DNA of 64,000 bases, taken from contig JAFKKV010000021.1 in the NCBI GenBank assembly GCA_017304475.1, positions 62,001-126,000 of the forward strand. Reading direction: 5' to 3'. Positions within the stretch are counted from its first letter, which is position 1, and the number at the start of each line of letters is the position of its first letter. Positions 50,692 through 59,836 of this stretch are shown piece by piece. The notes beneath the pieces were generated by a model. It was not told the DNA's origin, ran no database searches, and saw only the letters and a list, made by a program, of their open reading frames with translations. Both the position numbers and the translations under genes were made by a program. This DNA comes from Hyphomicrobiales bacterium. Lineage in GTDB: Bacteria > Pseudomonadota > Alphaproteobacteria > Rhizobiales > Phreatobacteraceae.

Positions 50692-50921
50692 GGCGCTGTC
50701 CTCCCGATCGCCGGTCAGCGGCTGGGAGACCTGAGGATCGCGTGGAATGCAGCTCACCGGCGATCAAGCCCGCATCATAGCACCGCAAACCCGCTGCCAC
50801 ACGTCCCAGCTGGGTTGCCCGGGTGGCCGGCGCGGCAACCGCAGAAAACGGAATGCGGCCCTTGCCGGCCTGGTGTCTCCTGCCGGATGATCGGCCAAGA
50901 GACATTGGAGCGGGAGGCAGC

Positions 50922-51728
50922 ATGCCGGCCAAGACAGAAACCCAGGTGCGCGTCGGTATTGGCGGCTGGACCTTCGAACCCTGGCGCGAAACCTTCTATC
51001 CGGCAGGCCTCGCGCAGAAGCGTGAGCTCGAATATGCCTCGAGCAAGGTGACCTCGATCGAGATCAACGGCACCTATTACGGCTCGCAAAAGCCGGAAAG
51101 CTTCGCCCGCTGGCGCGAGGAGACGCCGGATGGTTTCGTCTTCGCGCTGAAGGGCTCGCGCTTCACCACCAACCGGCGCGTGCTGGCCGAGGCTGGCCCC
51201 TCGATCGAGCGCTTCCTGACCAGCGGCGTCACCGAGCTCAAGGAAAAGCTCGGCCCGATCAACTGGCAGTTCATGGCGACCAAGAAGTTCGACCCCACCG
51301 ATTTCGAGGCCTTCCTGAAACTGCTGCCGAAACAGGTCGACGGCCACACCATCCGTCATGCCGTCGAGGTGCGCCACGACAGTTTCAAGGCGCCTGATTT
51401 CATCGATCTGGCGCGCGGCTACGGTGTCTGCGTCATCTTCGCCGACAGTCCCGATTATCCCAGCATCGCCGACGTCACCGCGCCCTTCGTTTATGCCCGC
51501 CTGCAGAACGCTTCCGAAGCGGAAGAGCAAGGCTACGGCAAGGCGGCGCTCGACGCCTGGGCGAAGCGCGCCAAGGTCTGGGCCGAGGGCGGCGCGCCCG
51601 CAGACCTCAAGCCCGTGGGCAAGCCGGAGGTCAAACCGCCGGCCTCCCGCGAGGTCTTCGTCTACATGATCAACGGCTTCAAGCCGAAGGCGCCGGCCGC
51701 CGCCATGGCGCTGATCGACCGGCTCTGA
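50922..51728 (+). CDS. DUF72 domain protein
   Basis: TIM-barrel-like protein of 268 residues with DUF72 motifs RVGIGGWTFEPWRETFYPAGL, SIEINGTYYGSQKPESFARW, FALKGSRFTTN, and HAVEVRHDSF. Function unknown; relatives have a possible metal or sugar pocket. ATG 50922 follows GGGAGG. Convergent with the FAH gene. Confidence 0.9.
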   Translation: MPAKTETQVRVGIGGWTFEPWRETFYPAGLAQKRELEYASSKVTSIEINGTYYGSQKPESFARWREETPDGFVFALKGSRFTTNRRVLAEAGPSIERFLTSGVTELKEKLGPINWQFMATKKFDPTDFEAFLKLLPKQVDGHTIRHAVEVRHDSFKAPDFIDLARGYGVCVIFADSPDYPSIADVTAPFVYARLQNASEAEEQGYGKAALDAWAKRAKVWAEGGAPADLKPVGKPEVKPPASREVFVYMINGFKPKAPAAAMALIDRL

Positions 51729-51759
51729 GCACCGGTCGATAGGGGGCGCGGTCGGCCGG

Positions 51760-52662
51760 TCAGTCGGCCGCGATCACATTGGCGAGCGTGCCGATGCCCT
51801 CGATCTCGGCCTCCATGCGGTCGCCGACGCCGAGCGCGCGCGGCGGTTCCATGGCATAGCCGACGCCCGACGGCGTGCCGGTGGCGATGATGTCGCCCGG
51901 CTCCAGTGCCATGCCGAGCGACAATTGCTCGATGATGGCGGGGATGTCGAAGATCATCCGGCTGGTCCTGCTGTCCTGGCGCAATTCGCCATTGATCCGC
52001 ATGCGGATGGCGAGGTCCGGCGTGTCGCCGATGACCGAACGGTGCACCACCACCGGGCCGAGCGGGCAGGACCGGTCCAGGCTCTTGCCCTTGAACCATT
52101 GGCCGTGCCGGCGCTGCAGGTCGCGGCCGGTCACGTCATTGGCGATGGTATAGCCGAACACATGGTCCATCGCCTCGGCGCGCGGGATGTCGATGCCGCG
52201 CCGGCCGATGATGACGGCAAGCTCCACCTCATAATCCAGGCGCTTGGTCGCCTTGGCGTGAACCGGCACGGTGTCGCCATGGGCGACGACCGCGGCCGGG
52301 CTCTTTGTGAAGAACTCGGGCGCTTCAGGCAGCGGCTTCGGCGCCAGCCCCTGGGCGCGCAATCCCTCGTCGATATGGTCCTTGTAGTTCCGGCCGACGC
52401 AGAAGACGTTGCGGGCCGGCCGCGGAACCGGAGCCAGCAAAGTCAGGCTCGCCAGGTCAAGGCGCCGGGCATTCGCCACCTTGGCGATCTCAGCCGTGAT
52501 CGCCAGGCCCTCGGTACCGAGCACCGCGAGATCCGCGACGTCACGGGGCGCGCTGGCCGCCGATACGGCCGGCCACGCGGCGGTCAGGTCGATCACTTGG
52601 TGATCGGCGTCGACGAGGCCGAGATGGGCTCCGTCGGTCATCGAGAAGGTCACGAATTTCAT
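51760..52662 (-). CDS. Fumarylacetoacetate hydrolase-family protein
   Basis: Enzyme of 300 residues. Metal-binding motifs of the FAH C-terminal fold are present: FCVGRNYKDHIDE, EFFTKSP, DYEVELAVIIGR (Glu pair), FGYTIANDVTGRDLQ, WFKGKSLD and TGTPSGVG. Typical activities are hydrolysis or decarboxylation of beta-diketo or oxo acids (ureidoglycolate, homoprotocatechuate pathway). It follows the GntR gene with a four-base overlap (ATGA), so both are made together and the enzyme's substrate is a likely inducer. Confidence 0.9.
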   Translation of the reverse strand: MKFVTFSMTDGAHLGLVDADHQVIDLTAAWPAVSAASAPRDVADLAVLGTEGLAITAEIAKVANARRLDLASLTLLAPVPRPARNVFCVGRNYKDHIDEGLRAQGLAPKPLPEAPEFFTKSPAAVVAHGDTVPVHAKATKRLDYEVELAVIIGRRGIDIPRAEAMDHVFGYTIANDVTGRDLQRRHGQWFKGKSLDRSCPLGPVVVHRSVIGDTPDLAIRMRINGELRQDSRTSRMIFDIPAIIEQLSLGMALEPGDIIATGTPSGVGYAMEPPRALGVGDRMEAEIEGIGTLANVIAAD

Positions 52663-53336
52663 GGGGTCTCCGGCAGGAACGAGGTGAGTTGGGAACGGGC
52701 GTCGTCGCGCAGCGAGCGGACATGGGCGCGTGACAGGGCTTCGGCCGCATCCGGGTCGCGGCGGGTGATGGCGGCGATGATCAGGCGGTGCTCGCCGAGC
52801 GAATGCGGGCCGCGCTTCAGCCTCTCGATGAAGCGCAGGCCGGCCATTTTCATGTGGCCGAACGAATTCCAGGTGCGGGCCAGCAGCTCGTTGTCGGCCA
52901 TGGCGACGATCCGGGCATGGAATGCTGCGTTGGCCTTGGCATAGGCGTCGGCGCGCGTGACGACGCTCGCATCGTCGAAATCGGCGAAGATCGCCGCCAG
53001 CGCCGCGCAATCGTCATCGGTTGCCCGGGTGGCCGCAAGGCGGGCGGCCAGCCCCTCGAGCATTTCACGGATGTCGAGCCAGTCGAGAAATTCCTTGAGC
53101 GTCGTCGGCATCAGCCGGGCGCCGCGCCGCGGCTCGAACGTGACGAAGCCGTCCTGCTCCAGCCGGCGCAGCGCCTCGCGCACCGGCGTCCGGCTGACGC
53201 CGAGGGCGCGGGCCAACTCTTCCTCGCGCAGCCGCAACGGCACGTCGATATCGGCCGCCAGCCCGATCAGGTGCTCGCGCAGCGTCTCGTAGACATCTTC
53301 GCGAAGATAGGGGCGCGAGGGGATTTCGAGGATCAT
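52659..53336 (-). CDS. GntR-family regulator, FCD subgroup
   Basis: Regulator of 225 residues. N-terminal winged helix: YETLREHLIGLAADIDVPLRLREEELARALGVSRTPVREALRRLEQDGFVTF (HTH about residues 30-70); C-terminal FCD domain (about 75-210). Start is probably ATG 53336. No Shine-Dalgarno is visible because the region just upstream is an operator-like palindrome. Autoregulation and control of the FAH gene are likely. Confidence 0.9.
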   Translation of the reverse strand: MILEIPSRPYLREDVYETLREHLIGLAADIDVPLRLREEELARALGVSRTPVREALRRLEQDGFVTFEPRRGARLMPTTLKEFLDWLDIREMLEGLAARLAATRATDDDCAALAAIFADFDDASVVTRADAYAKANAAFHARIVAMADNELLARTWNSFGHMKMAGLRFIERLKRGPHSLGEHRLIIAAITRRDPDAAEALSRAHVRSLRDDARSQLTSFLPETP

Positions 53337-53343
53337 TTTTGTA

Positions 53344-53355
53344 TTTGTATACAAA
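53344..53355. promoter_or_regulatory. Operator-like palindrome at the GntR start
   Basis: TTTGTATACAAA, perfect over 12 bases, eight bases before ATG 53336, in an AT-rich spot. GntR/FCD sites have this form; binding would block the start of the gntR-FAH transcript. Confidence 0.6.
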
Positions 53356-53810
53356 AATGGGAAGAGCGCAAGGCGGTGAGGCCGGTTGTGGCCCTTGATC
53401 CACGACCGCGAGCACGGGCATTTCGTCGGGCCGGACCTCCTGCTGCTGTTCCGTCCGTTGATTTCGGACGGGACAAGTCGTGGATATCAGGGCCAGGCCC
53501 GGGCAAGACGATGTGTGGGCCTCCCGCCGCCCTGGGCGACGGCGCAGGTCGGGCGACGCTCGATCCAGAGTGCTGCCTTGAAGGCGCTTCTCGTCCTGGC
53601 CGGGCTTGTCCCGGCAATCCACGAATTCCGCCCGATTGCCCACAGAGAACGGCCATTCCGCGTGCGTGCCACCGCAATCGGTCAATTCCGCCGCGGCCCA
53701 TCAGTGCAACGCCGGCGAGGTCCGAGCCATCGGGATGTCCGCCACCGAAGACGTATGCGCAAAGCTTCGCCGTGCCCATCGAATAGAGGGGTCTCAATCC
53801 CTGAGCCGCT
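53356..53810. other. Intergenic region between GntR and TetR genes
   Basis: About 455 bases without a supported gene. It carries the promoter of the GntR-FAH pair at its left end and two diverged REP-like palindromic elements in opposite orientation (see repeat). No credible small gene on either strand. Confidence 0.55.
53467..53625. repeat. Pair of inverted REP-like palindromic elements
   Basis: The element at about 53594-53625 (GGCCGGGCTTGTCCCGGC core followed by ATCCACGA) and the one at about 53467-53513, read on the other strand, share the blocks CGTC-TG, CCGGGC-TG-CCC and ATCCACGA. This consensus resembles dispersed intergenic palindromes of Rhizobiales genomes. Confidence 0.5.
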
Positions 53811-53833
53811 GGCCTGATCGGGTCGATCAGGCC
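53811..53833 (-). terminator. Hairpin at the end of the TetR gene
   Basis: GGCCTGATC and GATCAGGCC, nine perfect base pairs with a five-base loop, overlapping the TetR stop codon. No T-tract. Confidence 0.4.
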
Positions 53834-54570
53834 TTGCCGGGCAGGGCGCCAGCCTTCAGCCCGACAGGGTCGTCGGGCGAGGGCACGCCGAGACCCGACA
53901 TGACGAAGGTCAGCACATGCTCGCGCCGCGCATTCAGCATGTCGTTGTCCATCAACTCGACATCGAGCGCGGTGGACAGGGTGTAGGCGTTGGAGAAATA
54001 GAAGAAGCAGAGACCGCTGATCGAGATATAGAGCTGGTAGGGGTCGATGCCGCGGCGGAATACCCCGGCCTCTTCGCCGCGCTGCAGGATCAGCGCGATC
54101 TTGGCGATCAGCGGGGCATAGATGTCGCGCAGCTTCTTCGAGCGCTTGATGTGCTTGCCCTTGTGGACATTCTCATCGCCCAGCAGGCTGACGAAGGCGC
54201 GGTTGCTGCGCAGGTGGTCGAACGAGAAGCAGACGAGCTGGCGCATCGCTTCCACCGGATCGAGCACATCCAGGTCGAGTTCCGGGTCATGCGAGCGCGA
54301 CGCCTCATAGGCGCTCTCCAGCACGGTCAGGTAGACGTTTTCCTTCGAGCCGAAATGGTGCGACAGGATCTGCTTGCTGACGCCGGCGCGCTTGCAGATC
54401 TTCTCGATGCTGGCGCCGTGATAGCCGGCGATCGAGAACTCCCGATAGGCCGCGTCCATAAGGTTGCGGCGCGTGCGCTCGGGATCGCGCGTGCCATTCG
54501 AGGGAACCCGCCGGCGCGTCGGTGAAATCGGCGGCGACTTGCCTTGATGATTCGACTTGTCCTGCGCCAT
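53827..54570 (-). CDS. TetR-family transcriptional regulator
   Basis: Regulator of 247 residues from ATG 54570. After a basic, Pro-rich tail the HTH is ERTRRNLMDAAYREFSIAGYHGASIEKICKRAGVSKQILSHHFGSKENVY (about 30-78), followed by a ligand-binding helical domain (TetR_C, about 85-220). Divergent from a peptide-type binding-protein gene; an inverted repeat lies between them. Confidence 0.9.
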   Translation of the reverse strand: MAQDKSNHQGKSPPISPTRRRVPSNGTRDPERTRRNLMDAAYREFSIAGYHGASIEKICKRAGVSKQILSHHFGSKENVYLTVLESAYEASRSHDPELDLDVLDPVEAMRQLVCFSFDHLRSNRAFVSLLGDENVHKGKHIKRSKKLRDIYAPLIAKIALILQRGEEAGVFRRGIDPYQLYISISGLCFFYFSNAYTLSTALDVELMDNDMLNARREHVLTFVMSGLGVPSPDDPVGLKAGALPGKA

Positions 54571-54717
54571 CGGCTCCAGCACTCCAATCCGGCCCGGTCC
54601 GCGACCGATAAGGTATCTGCCCGCGCCAGCCAAGCACTGCAGGCTGCCGGACGGGCCGGCCGCGGCTGCCGGCATGGCCTTTGCCGACCATATTCCAGCC
54701 TATTCGATTTTTCTTCG

Positions 54718-54737
54718 AATCATCCAACCGGATGATT
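54718..54737. promoter_or_regulatory. Inverted repeat, probable TetR operator
   Basis: AATCATCC and GGATGATT arms, spacer AACC, perfect eight-base arms in the AT-rich part of the 271-base divergent region; placed to cover both promoters. Confidence 0.55.
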
Positions 54738-54841
54738 GACTCACGAAGATTTGCGCCTGACTATGACGAGCGTTCGAAGCCCGGCTGACGGGCCGATGAC
54801 GGGTTTCAAGTCCACTGTCACACGTGAACAGGCGGGATCGC

Positions 54842-56443
54842 ATGAAGCTCTCCGTACGTCTTGGATATGCCTGGAAATCGGTTCTGGTCGCGGCGCTCGG
54901 TGTCCTGGTCCTGGCGCCGCCGGCGGTGGCGCAGGATGCCCGCCGGATCCTGCGCGTCGTGCCGAGCGCCGACGTCTCGGAACTCGATCCGACCCGCGGC
55001 GCCAACCTGATCTCGCGCATCTATGCGCAGATGGTCTTCGACACCTTGTTCGCGCTCGACGGCAATCTCGCGCCGAAGCCGATGATGGTGGAGAAGCATG
55101 TCGTCAGCCCTGACGGACTGACCTACACCTTCACCTTGCGTTCCGGCCTGAAATTCCATGACGGCAGCCCGGTGACCACGCGTGATGTCGTTGCCTCGCT
55201 CGAGCGCTGGATGACCGGCACATCGATCGGCGAGCAGCTGAAATTGCGCGTCGCCTCGATGGCGGTTGTCGACGATCTCACATTCACCCTGGGTCTCAAT
55301 CAGAAATTCGGCTTGGTCGAGTTCATGCTGGCCGGCCCCGGTGCGCCGATCGCCGCCATCATGCGCGAGGCCGACGCGCGCCGCCCTGCCTCGGTGCCGC
55401 TGCTCAATCCCATCGGGTCCGGCCCGTTCCGTTATGTCGCGAGCGAGCGGCGCGAGGGCAGCCGCGTGGTGTTCGAACGAAACCCGGACTATGTCGCACG
55501 CGCCGAGCCGACGGATGGGCTTGCCGGCGCGCGGGTGGTGAAGGTCGACCGCGTCGTCTGGACCATCATGCCCGATGCGACGACCGCGGCGAGCGCCATG
55601 GTCGCCGGCGAGGCGGATTTCTGGGAGGCGGTCGGCCCTGATCTGAGATCCTTCCTGGTGCGCCGGGGGATCACGGTGCGCCGCACCGCGTCGCTGCCGT
55701 CGGTCGCTTTCATCCGTCCCAATTTCCAGTTGCCGCCGTTCAACGACGTCAGGGCGCGCCAGGCGCTCGCTTTGCTGGTCGATCAGGATGAGATGATGCC
55801 GGCGGTGGCTGGTGAGGACGGCAAGTGGAGCGCCTGCCATTCCTTCAGCGTCTGCGGCTCGACCTTGGGCACCGAAGCGGGCTCGGAGCCTTATCGCAAG
55901 GCCGACATCGCCAAAGCCAGGCAATTGCTGGCCGAGGCCGGCTATCGCGGCGAGCCGATCGTCCTGCTTGGTACGCCGCAGCTCGCCCCGATCAATGCCA
56001 TGACCCAGGTTCTGGCCCGCCGGCTGCAGGAAGCGGGCGTCAATGTCGACGTCCAGATGACCGATTTCGCCGGCATGCTCCAGCGCATCAATGCGCGCGA
56101 CAAGCCGATCGCCAGCGGCGGCTATCACCTGTTCCCCTATTATGCCATCGGCAGTTCCTGGTTCCATCCGTTGATGAACGTCTCGCTGGATCTTGCCTGC
56201 GCCGGCAAGAGCTGGCCGGGTTTCCCGTGCGACGACGTCGGCGAGGCGCTGCGCCAAAAGTTCCTGGCCGCTCCCGACGATGCCACACGCGTCGCGGCGT
56301 TCGAAGCCTTCCAGCAGCGCCTGTGGCAGTTCATTCCCTATGTCCCGGCCGGCCAGTTCGATGTCGCCAACGCCTACCGGCCGAATGTCACCGGTGTGCT
56401 GGACTCGGTTTTCCTAGCCTACTGGAACATCGAGAAACGCTAG
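54842..56443 (+). CDS. ABC transporter substrate-binding protein, peptide/nickel (SBP_bac_5) type
   Basis: Periplasmic binding protein of 533 residues with a signal peptide of about 30 residues (ending PPAVAQ). SBP_bac_5 motifs: SELDPTRGANLISRIYAQMVFDTLF, LRSGLKFHDGSPVTTRDVVASLERW, NPIGSGPFRYV, FERNPDYV, and near the end QQRLWQFIPYVP. An upstream GTG (54824) is a possible start. No permease or ATPase follows; it could feed the Dpp-like transporter at 60812-64000 or another one. Downstream are a cupin and an amidase on the same strand. Confidence 0.9.
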   Translation: MKLSVRLGYAWKSVLVAALGVLVLAPPAVAQDARRILRVVPSADVSELDPTRGANLISRIYAQMVFDTLFALDGNLAPKPMMVEKHVVSPDGLTYTFTLRSGLKFHDGSPVTTRDVVASLERWMTGTSIGEQLKLRVASMAVVDDLTFTLGLNQKFGLVEFMLAGPGAPIAAIMREADARRPASVPLLNPIGSGPFRYVASERREGSRVVFERNPDYVARAEPTDGLAGARVVKVDRVVWTIMPDATTAASAMVAGEADFWEAVGPDLRSFLVRRGITVRRTASLPSVAFIRPNFQLPPFNDVRARQALALLVDQDEMMPAVAGEDGKWSACHSFSVCGSTLGTEAGSEPYRKADIAKARQLLAEAGYRGEPIVLLGTPQLAPINAMTQVLARRLQEAGVNVDVQMTDFAGMLQRINARDKPIASGGYHLFPYYAIGSSWFHPLMNVSLDLACAGKSWPGFPCDDVGEALRQKFLAAPDDATRVAAFEAFQQRLWQFIPYVPAGQFDVANAYRPNVTGVLDSVFLAYWNIEKR

Positions 56444-56445
56444 AC

Positions 56446-56465
56446 CGGGCAAGGGCTCTTGCCCG
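56446..56465 (+). terminator. Hairpin between the binding-protein and cupin genes
   Basis: CGGGCAAG and CTTGCCCG, perfect eight-base stem with GGCT loop, two bases after the stop. Partial terminator or a stabiliser that raises binding-protein mRNA. Confidence 0.5.
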
Positions 56466-56514
56466 TCGAATTCCCCGCCCATTCGTCCTCATCCTTCCGA
56501 CAGGAGCCGACATC

Positions 56515-57045
56515 ATGGCCAATCTCCAGGTCAGCAAAGACGAGATGCTGAAGCGCGTCGCGATCTTCAAGAACCTCACGCCGAGCAGCCGTCCGCTGAT
56601 CGATGCCGTGCTGCCGCAGTTCCAGCGCGAGATCTTCACCATCATCGGCGGCGGCGTGCTCGAAGATGCCAATGCCAGGACGCCGATCACCGCGGTCGAG
56701 GGCTTTCACCTGTCGATCATCAAGGCCGGCCCGTCCAAGGGAACCGGCCTGCACAACCACAAGACCGTCGAGGTCTTCATGCCGCTGACCGGCACCTGGT
56801 CGGTGCAATGGGGCGACCAGGGCGAAAACGAGCTCTCGCTCGGCCAGTATGACGTGATCTCGGTGCCGGTCGGCGTCATGCGCGGCTTTCGCAACGACAG
56901 CGACCACGAGGCGCTGATGCTGGCGATCGTCGGCGGCACCGATCCGGGCCGGGTGGAATGGATCGGCAACGTCATGGATGCCGTGCGCGAAAAGGGCTTC
57001 GATCTCGACGACAAAGGCAAGATCATCGAAATCGCCAAATCCTGA
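56515..57045 (+). CDS. Cupin-domain protein
   Basis: Protein of 176 residues with one RmlC-like cupin barrel. Metal-ligand pattern G-L-H-N-H-K-T-V-E-V-F (two His and Glu) and the second motif with VISVPVGVMRGFRNDSDHEALM are visible. Typical roles are isomerisation, oxygenation or sensing of small acids. ATG 56515 follows CAGGAG. Between the binding protein and the amidase, all on one strand. Confidence 0.87.
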   Translation: MANLQVSKDEMLKRVAIFKNLTPSSRPLIDAVLPQFQREIFTIIGGGVLEDANARTPITAVEGFHLSIIKAGPSKGTGLHNHKTVEVFMPLTGTWSVQWGDQGENELSLGQYDVISVPVGVMRGFRNDSDHEALMLAIVGGTDPGRVEWIGNVMDAVREKGFDLDDKGKIIEIAKS

Positions 57046-57111
57046 AACCGGCAAGACCTGACGGCGTGACGCGCGAACTGAATTCGGCAAATGCGAGCGG
57101 CATTCAACGAC

Positions 57112-58515
57112 ATGGCCAGTGACGATCTCTGCAATCTCTCCGCGGCCGACGTGGCGACGCTGGTCGCGGCCCGCAAGACCTCCCCCGTCGAGGTGGTCGA
57201 CGCCATCCTCGCCCGGGTCGACCGGCTGGAGCCGAGGCTCAACATGTTCGCCGAGCTGACCGCGGAAACCGCGCTTGCCTCCGCCCGCGCGGCGGAAGAG
57301 GCGGTGATGGCCGGCGCGCCGCTCGGGCCACTTCACGGTGTGCCCATCACCATCAAGGACAATGTCGCGGTCGCAGGGCTGGCGCTCCGGAACGGCTCGC
57401 GGGCGGCGGCCGATGTCGTGGCCGCGGCGGATGCCGCCGTCGTCGCGCGCATCAAGGCGGCCGGCGCCGTTATGATCGGCAAGACCACCTTGCCGGAATT
57501 CGCCCACAAGGTGCTCACCGACAGCCCGCTTCACGGCATCACGCGCAATCCCTGGAGCCTCGATCATACGCCGGGCGGCTCGAGTGGCGGGGCGAGCGCG
57601 GCGCTGGCTTGCGGCATCGCGCCCCTCGCCGTCGGCACCGATGGCGGCGGTTCCATCCGCTGCCCGGCCTCCTGCACCGGGGTTGCCGGCATCAAGGCGA
57701 CGCTCGGCCGCATTCCCAACGAGGTCATGCCCGACGGCTTCGCCAATTTCGCCTTTGTCGGGCCGATGGCACGCAATGCCCGGGACGTCGCCCTGCTGCT
57801 TTCGGTCATGGCCGGGCCGCTGGCGAGCGACCCCTATTCCTTGGGCGCCCCGACATCCGACCTGAGGCGCCCGATCCCGGACCAGGCCGCCAAGGGCCTG
57901 CGCATCGGCTGGATCGAACATTTCGGACCCTACCGCACCGATCCGGAGGTCGCCCGGCTGACCCGCGCGGCGGTGATGGCGCTCGCGGCCGAGGGAGCCT
58001 TGGTCGAAGAGCTGCACGATCCCTGTTTCGACGATGTCTTCGAGACCTATGTCGTCCTGGCGACGACGGCGCACGCGACACGGCTCGGCCCGTTGGCGGA
58101 ACGTTTCGGCGAGGCGATGACCGAGAGCCTGCGCACCAGTATCGCGCGGGGGGCACGCTATTCATCGGTCGAATGGCAGCGGGCCGGCGATAAGCGCACG
58201 ACGCTGTTCCGTTCGGTCCAGCGGCTGTTCGAACGTTTCGACATCATCGCCACCCCGACCATGCTGGCGCCGCCGACCCGGGTCGATGCCGGCGGCTCCA
58301 TCGAGACCGCCATGTATGCGGAATGGGCGGCACCGCTTTATCCGTTCAACCTGACGGGTCACCCCGCCGCATCGGTGCCCGCCGGCCTGACCGCAGACGG
58401 GCTGCCGGTCGGCCTGCAACTGGTCGGGCCATGGTTTGCCGAGCCGCGCATTCTGGACGTCGCGGCACTGCTCGAGCGCCTGCAGGGACCGGCGAGACAG
58501 CCGCCGATCGTTTAG
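57112..58515 (+). CDS. Amidase (amidase-signature family)
   Basis: Amide hydrolase of 467 residues. The Ser-cisSer-Lys triad can be placed: Lys in GVPITIKDN, the Ser pair in TPGGSSGGASAALA and TDGGGSIRCPASCTG. The rest matches AS family length. ATG 57112 or ATG 57091 could be used; neither has a good Shine-Dalgarno. With the adjacent binding protein it suggests uptake and cleavage of an amide or short peptide (inference). Convergent with the serine hydrolase. Confidence 0.93.
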   Translation: MASDDLCNLSAADVATLVAARKTSPVEVVDAILARVDRLEPRLNMFAELTAETALASARAAEEAVMAGAPLGPLHGVPITIKDNVAVAGLALRNGSRAAADVVAAADAAVVARIKAAGAVMIGKTTLPEFAHKVLTDSPLHGITRNPWSLDHTPGGSSGGASAALACGIAPLAVGTDGGGSIRCPASCTGVAGIKATLGRIPNEVMPDGFANFAFVGPMARNARDVALLLSVMAGPLASDPYSLGAPTSDLRRPIPDQAAKGLRIGWIEHFGPYRTDPEVARLTRAAVMALAAEGALVEELHDPCFDDVFETYVVLATTAHATRLGPLAERFGEAMTESLRTSIARGARYSSVEWQRAGDKRTTLFRSVQRLFERFDIIATPTMLAPPTRVDAGGSIETAMYAEWAAPLYPFNLTGHPAASVPAGLTADGLPVGLQLVGPWFAEPRILDVAALLERLQGPARQPPIV

Positions 58516-58524
58516 GACCGGACG

Positions 58525-59700
58525 CTAGACCGGGCCCGGCGACAGCGCCCGGCTGATCGCACCCAGGACGCGGATTTCGCGTTCGGACAGGGCATCGTCG
58601 CTCGCCTCTGCGCGCGAGCACAGCCGCACGATCACGAGCCGGCTGACGGGATCGATCCAGAGCCATTGGCCGTGAATGCCGACGCCGCAAAAGGCGTCGC
58701 GCGGATTGCCGGTCTGATACCAGCCGGAGCGGTAGCGGCCGCCGACGAACATGTCCCAGAAATTACCGGTCGCCCAGGCCTGGCGGTCGCCATGCGCCCG
58801 CATGTCCTCGACCCATTCGGCCGGGATGAGTTGCGCGCCATCCGCCGTCCGCCCGCCATCCAGGACGAGCTGACCGAAGCGGGCGAGATCGCGCGCGGTG
58901 GAGCAGATGCCGCCGCTGGCGCGCGCCGTGCCCACCCGATCGACGGTGACGAAGGCCGGACCGCGCGCGCCCATCGGCCGCCACAGCTTTTCGCCGAGAT
59001 AGACGTGATAGGGCATGCCGGTGGCGCGCTCGATGACCAGCCCGAGCATGTCGGCATTGGGCGAGGCGTAATAGAAGGCCTGGCCGTGCGGCCGGGCTGC
59101 CGGGGGCAGGGACGTCAGCACCTGCTCCAGCGTCTCCGGCGTCTCTCCGGCGTTGCACGGGTTCCACAGCATGGCGCGGCGATAGCGGCCGAACGGCCCG
59201 GTCCGGTCGAGATAATTCTCCTCGAAATCCAGCGCGACGGTCATGTCCAAGAGGTCGCGGACGCTCGCCTCGGCATAGGCGGTGCCCGAGGGCACCGGCA
59301 CATAACGCGACACCGGCGCGGCGGCGTCGAGCTTGCCCTCGCCGACGGCGATGCCGGCCAGCATGCCGGTCACCGATTTCGAGATCGAAAAGATGGTGTG
59401 CGCCTTGTCGCGATCGACCTCGGGCGCATACCACTCGGCGATCACCGTGCCGTCGCGCATGGCGACCAGGGCATCGGCGCTGGAGCGCGCCAGGTGCTCG
59501 CTCAAGGGCAGGCTTTGCCCGTCGGGATAGTTGACCGTGATGCCGTCGAACAGCGCGGCGCCGGCATCGGCCTCAGGCCCCTGTCCCCCGGCGATGGCGG
59601 CCGTCGGAATGATCTCGCCGAGATTCTGGAAGCTCCAGCGGCAGAACGGCGATGTCCGCCAGTTCTCCAGTGTCGCCTTGCGCGGATCGATCTCGGTCAT
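58525..59700 (-). CDS. Serine hydrolase, beta-lactamase class C/esterase family
   Basis: Hydrolase of 391 residues. Active-site Ser and Lys are in SISKSVTG (SxxK), the Tyr-x-Asn element is YASPN and a C-terminal HGQWLWID segment replaces the KTG motif. No signal peptide is seen, so it is cytoplasmic: an esterase, amidase or 6-aminohexanoate-dimer hydrolase-like enzyme rather than a resistance lactamase. Downstream of the LysR gene on the same strand. Confidence 0.9.
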   Translation of the reverse strand: MTEIDPRKATLENWRTSPFCRWSFQNLGEIIPTAAIAGGQGPEADAGAALFDGITVNYPDGQSLPLSEHLARSSADALVAMRDGTVIAEWYAPEVDRDKAHTIFSISKSVTGMLAGIAVGEGKLDAAAPVSRYVPVPSGTAYAEASVRDLLDMTVALDFEENYLDRTGPFGRYRRAMLWNPCNAGETPETLEQVLTSLPPAARPHGQAFYYASPNADMLGLVIERATGMPYHVYLGEKLWRPMGARGPAFVTVDRVGTARASGGICSTARDLARFGQLVLDGGRTADGAQLIPAEWVEDMRAHGDRQAWATGNFWDMFVGGRYRSGWYQTGNPRDAFCGVGIHGQWLWIDPVSRLVIVRLCSRAEASDDALSEREIRVLGAISRALSPGPV

Positions 59701-59836
59701 GAACCTTCCTGTTTCTGCTCGCCATGGGTGACGGCGGCATCAAGACGGGAAGGGGCTCGTCTGTCGATTTCAATAAAGGCAAGCAGCCGGGCACAAAACT
59801 GAGGCGGGGGCCGAAGCCGGCGGAGCCCGCGCGGGC

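Noticed and set aside
58525..59700. Antibiotic-resistance beta-lactamase
   Set aside because: It has the SxxK and YxN motifs but no signal peptide and no KTG, so it belongs with esterase- or amidase-like members of the fold.
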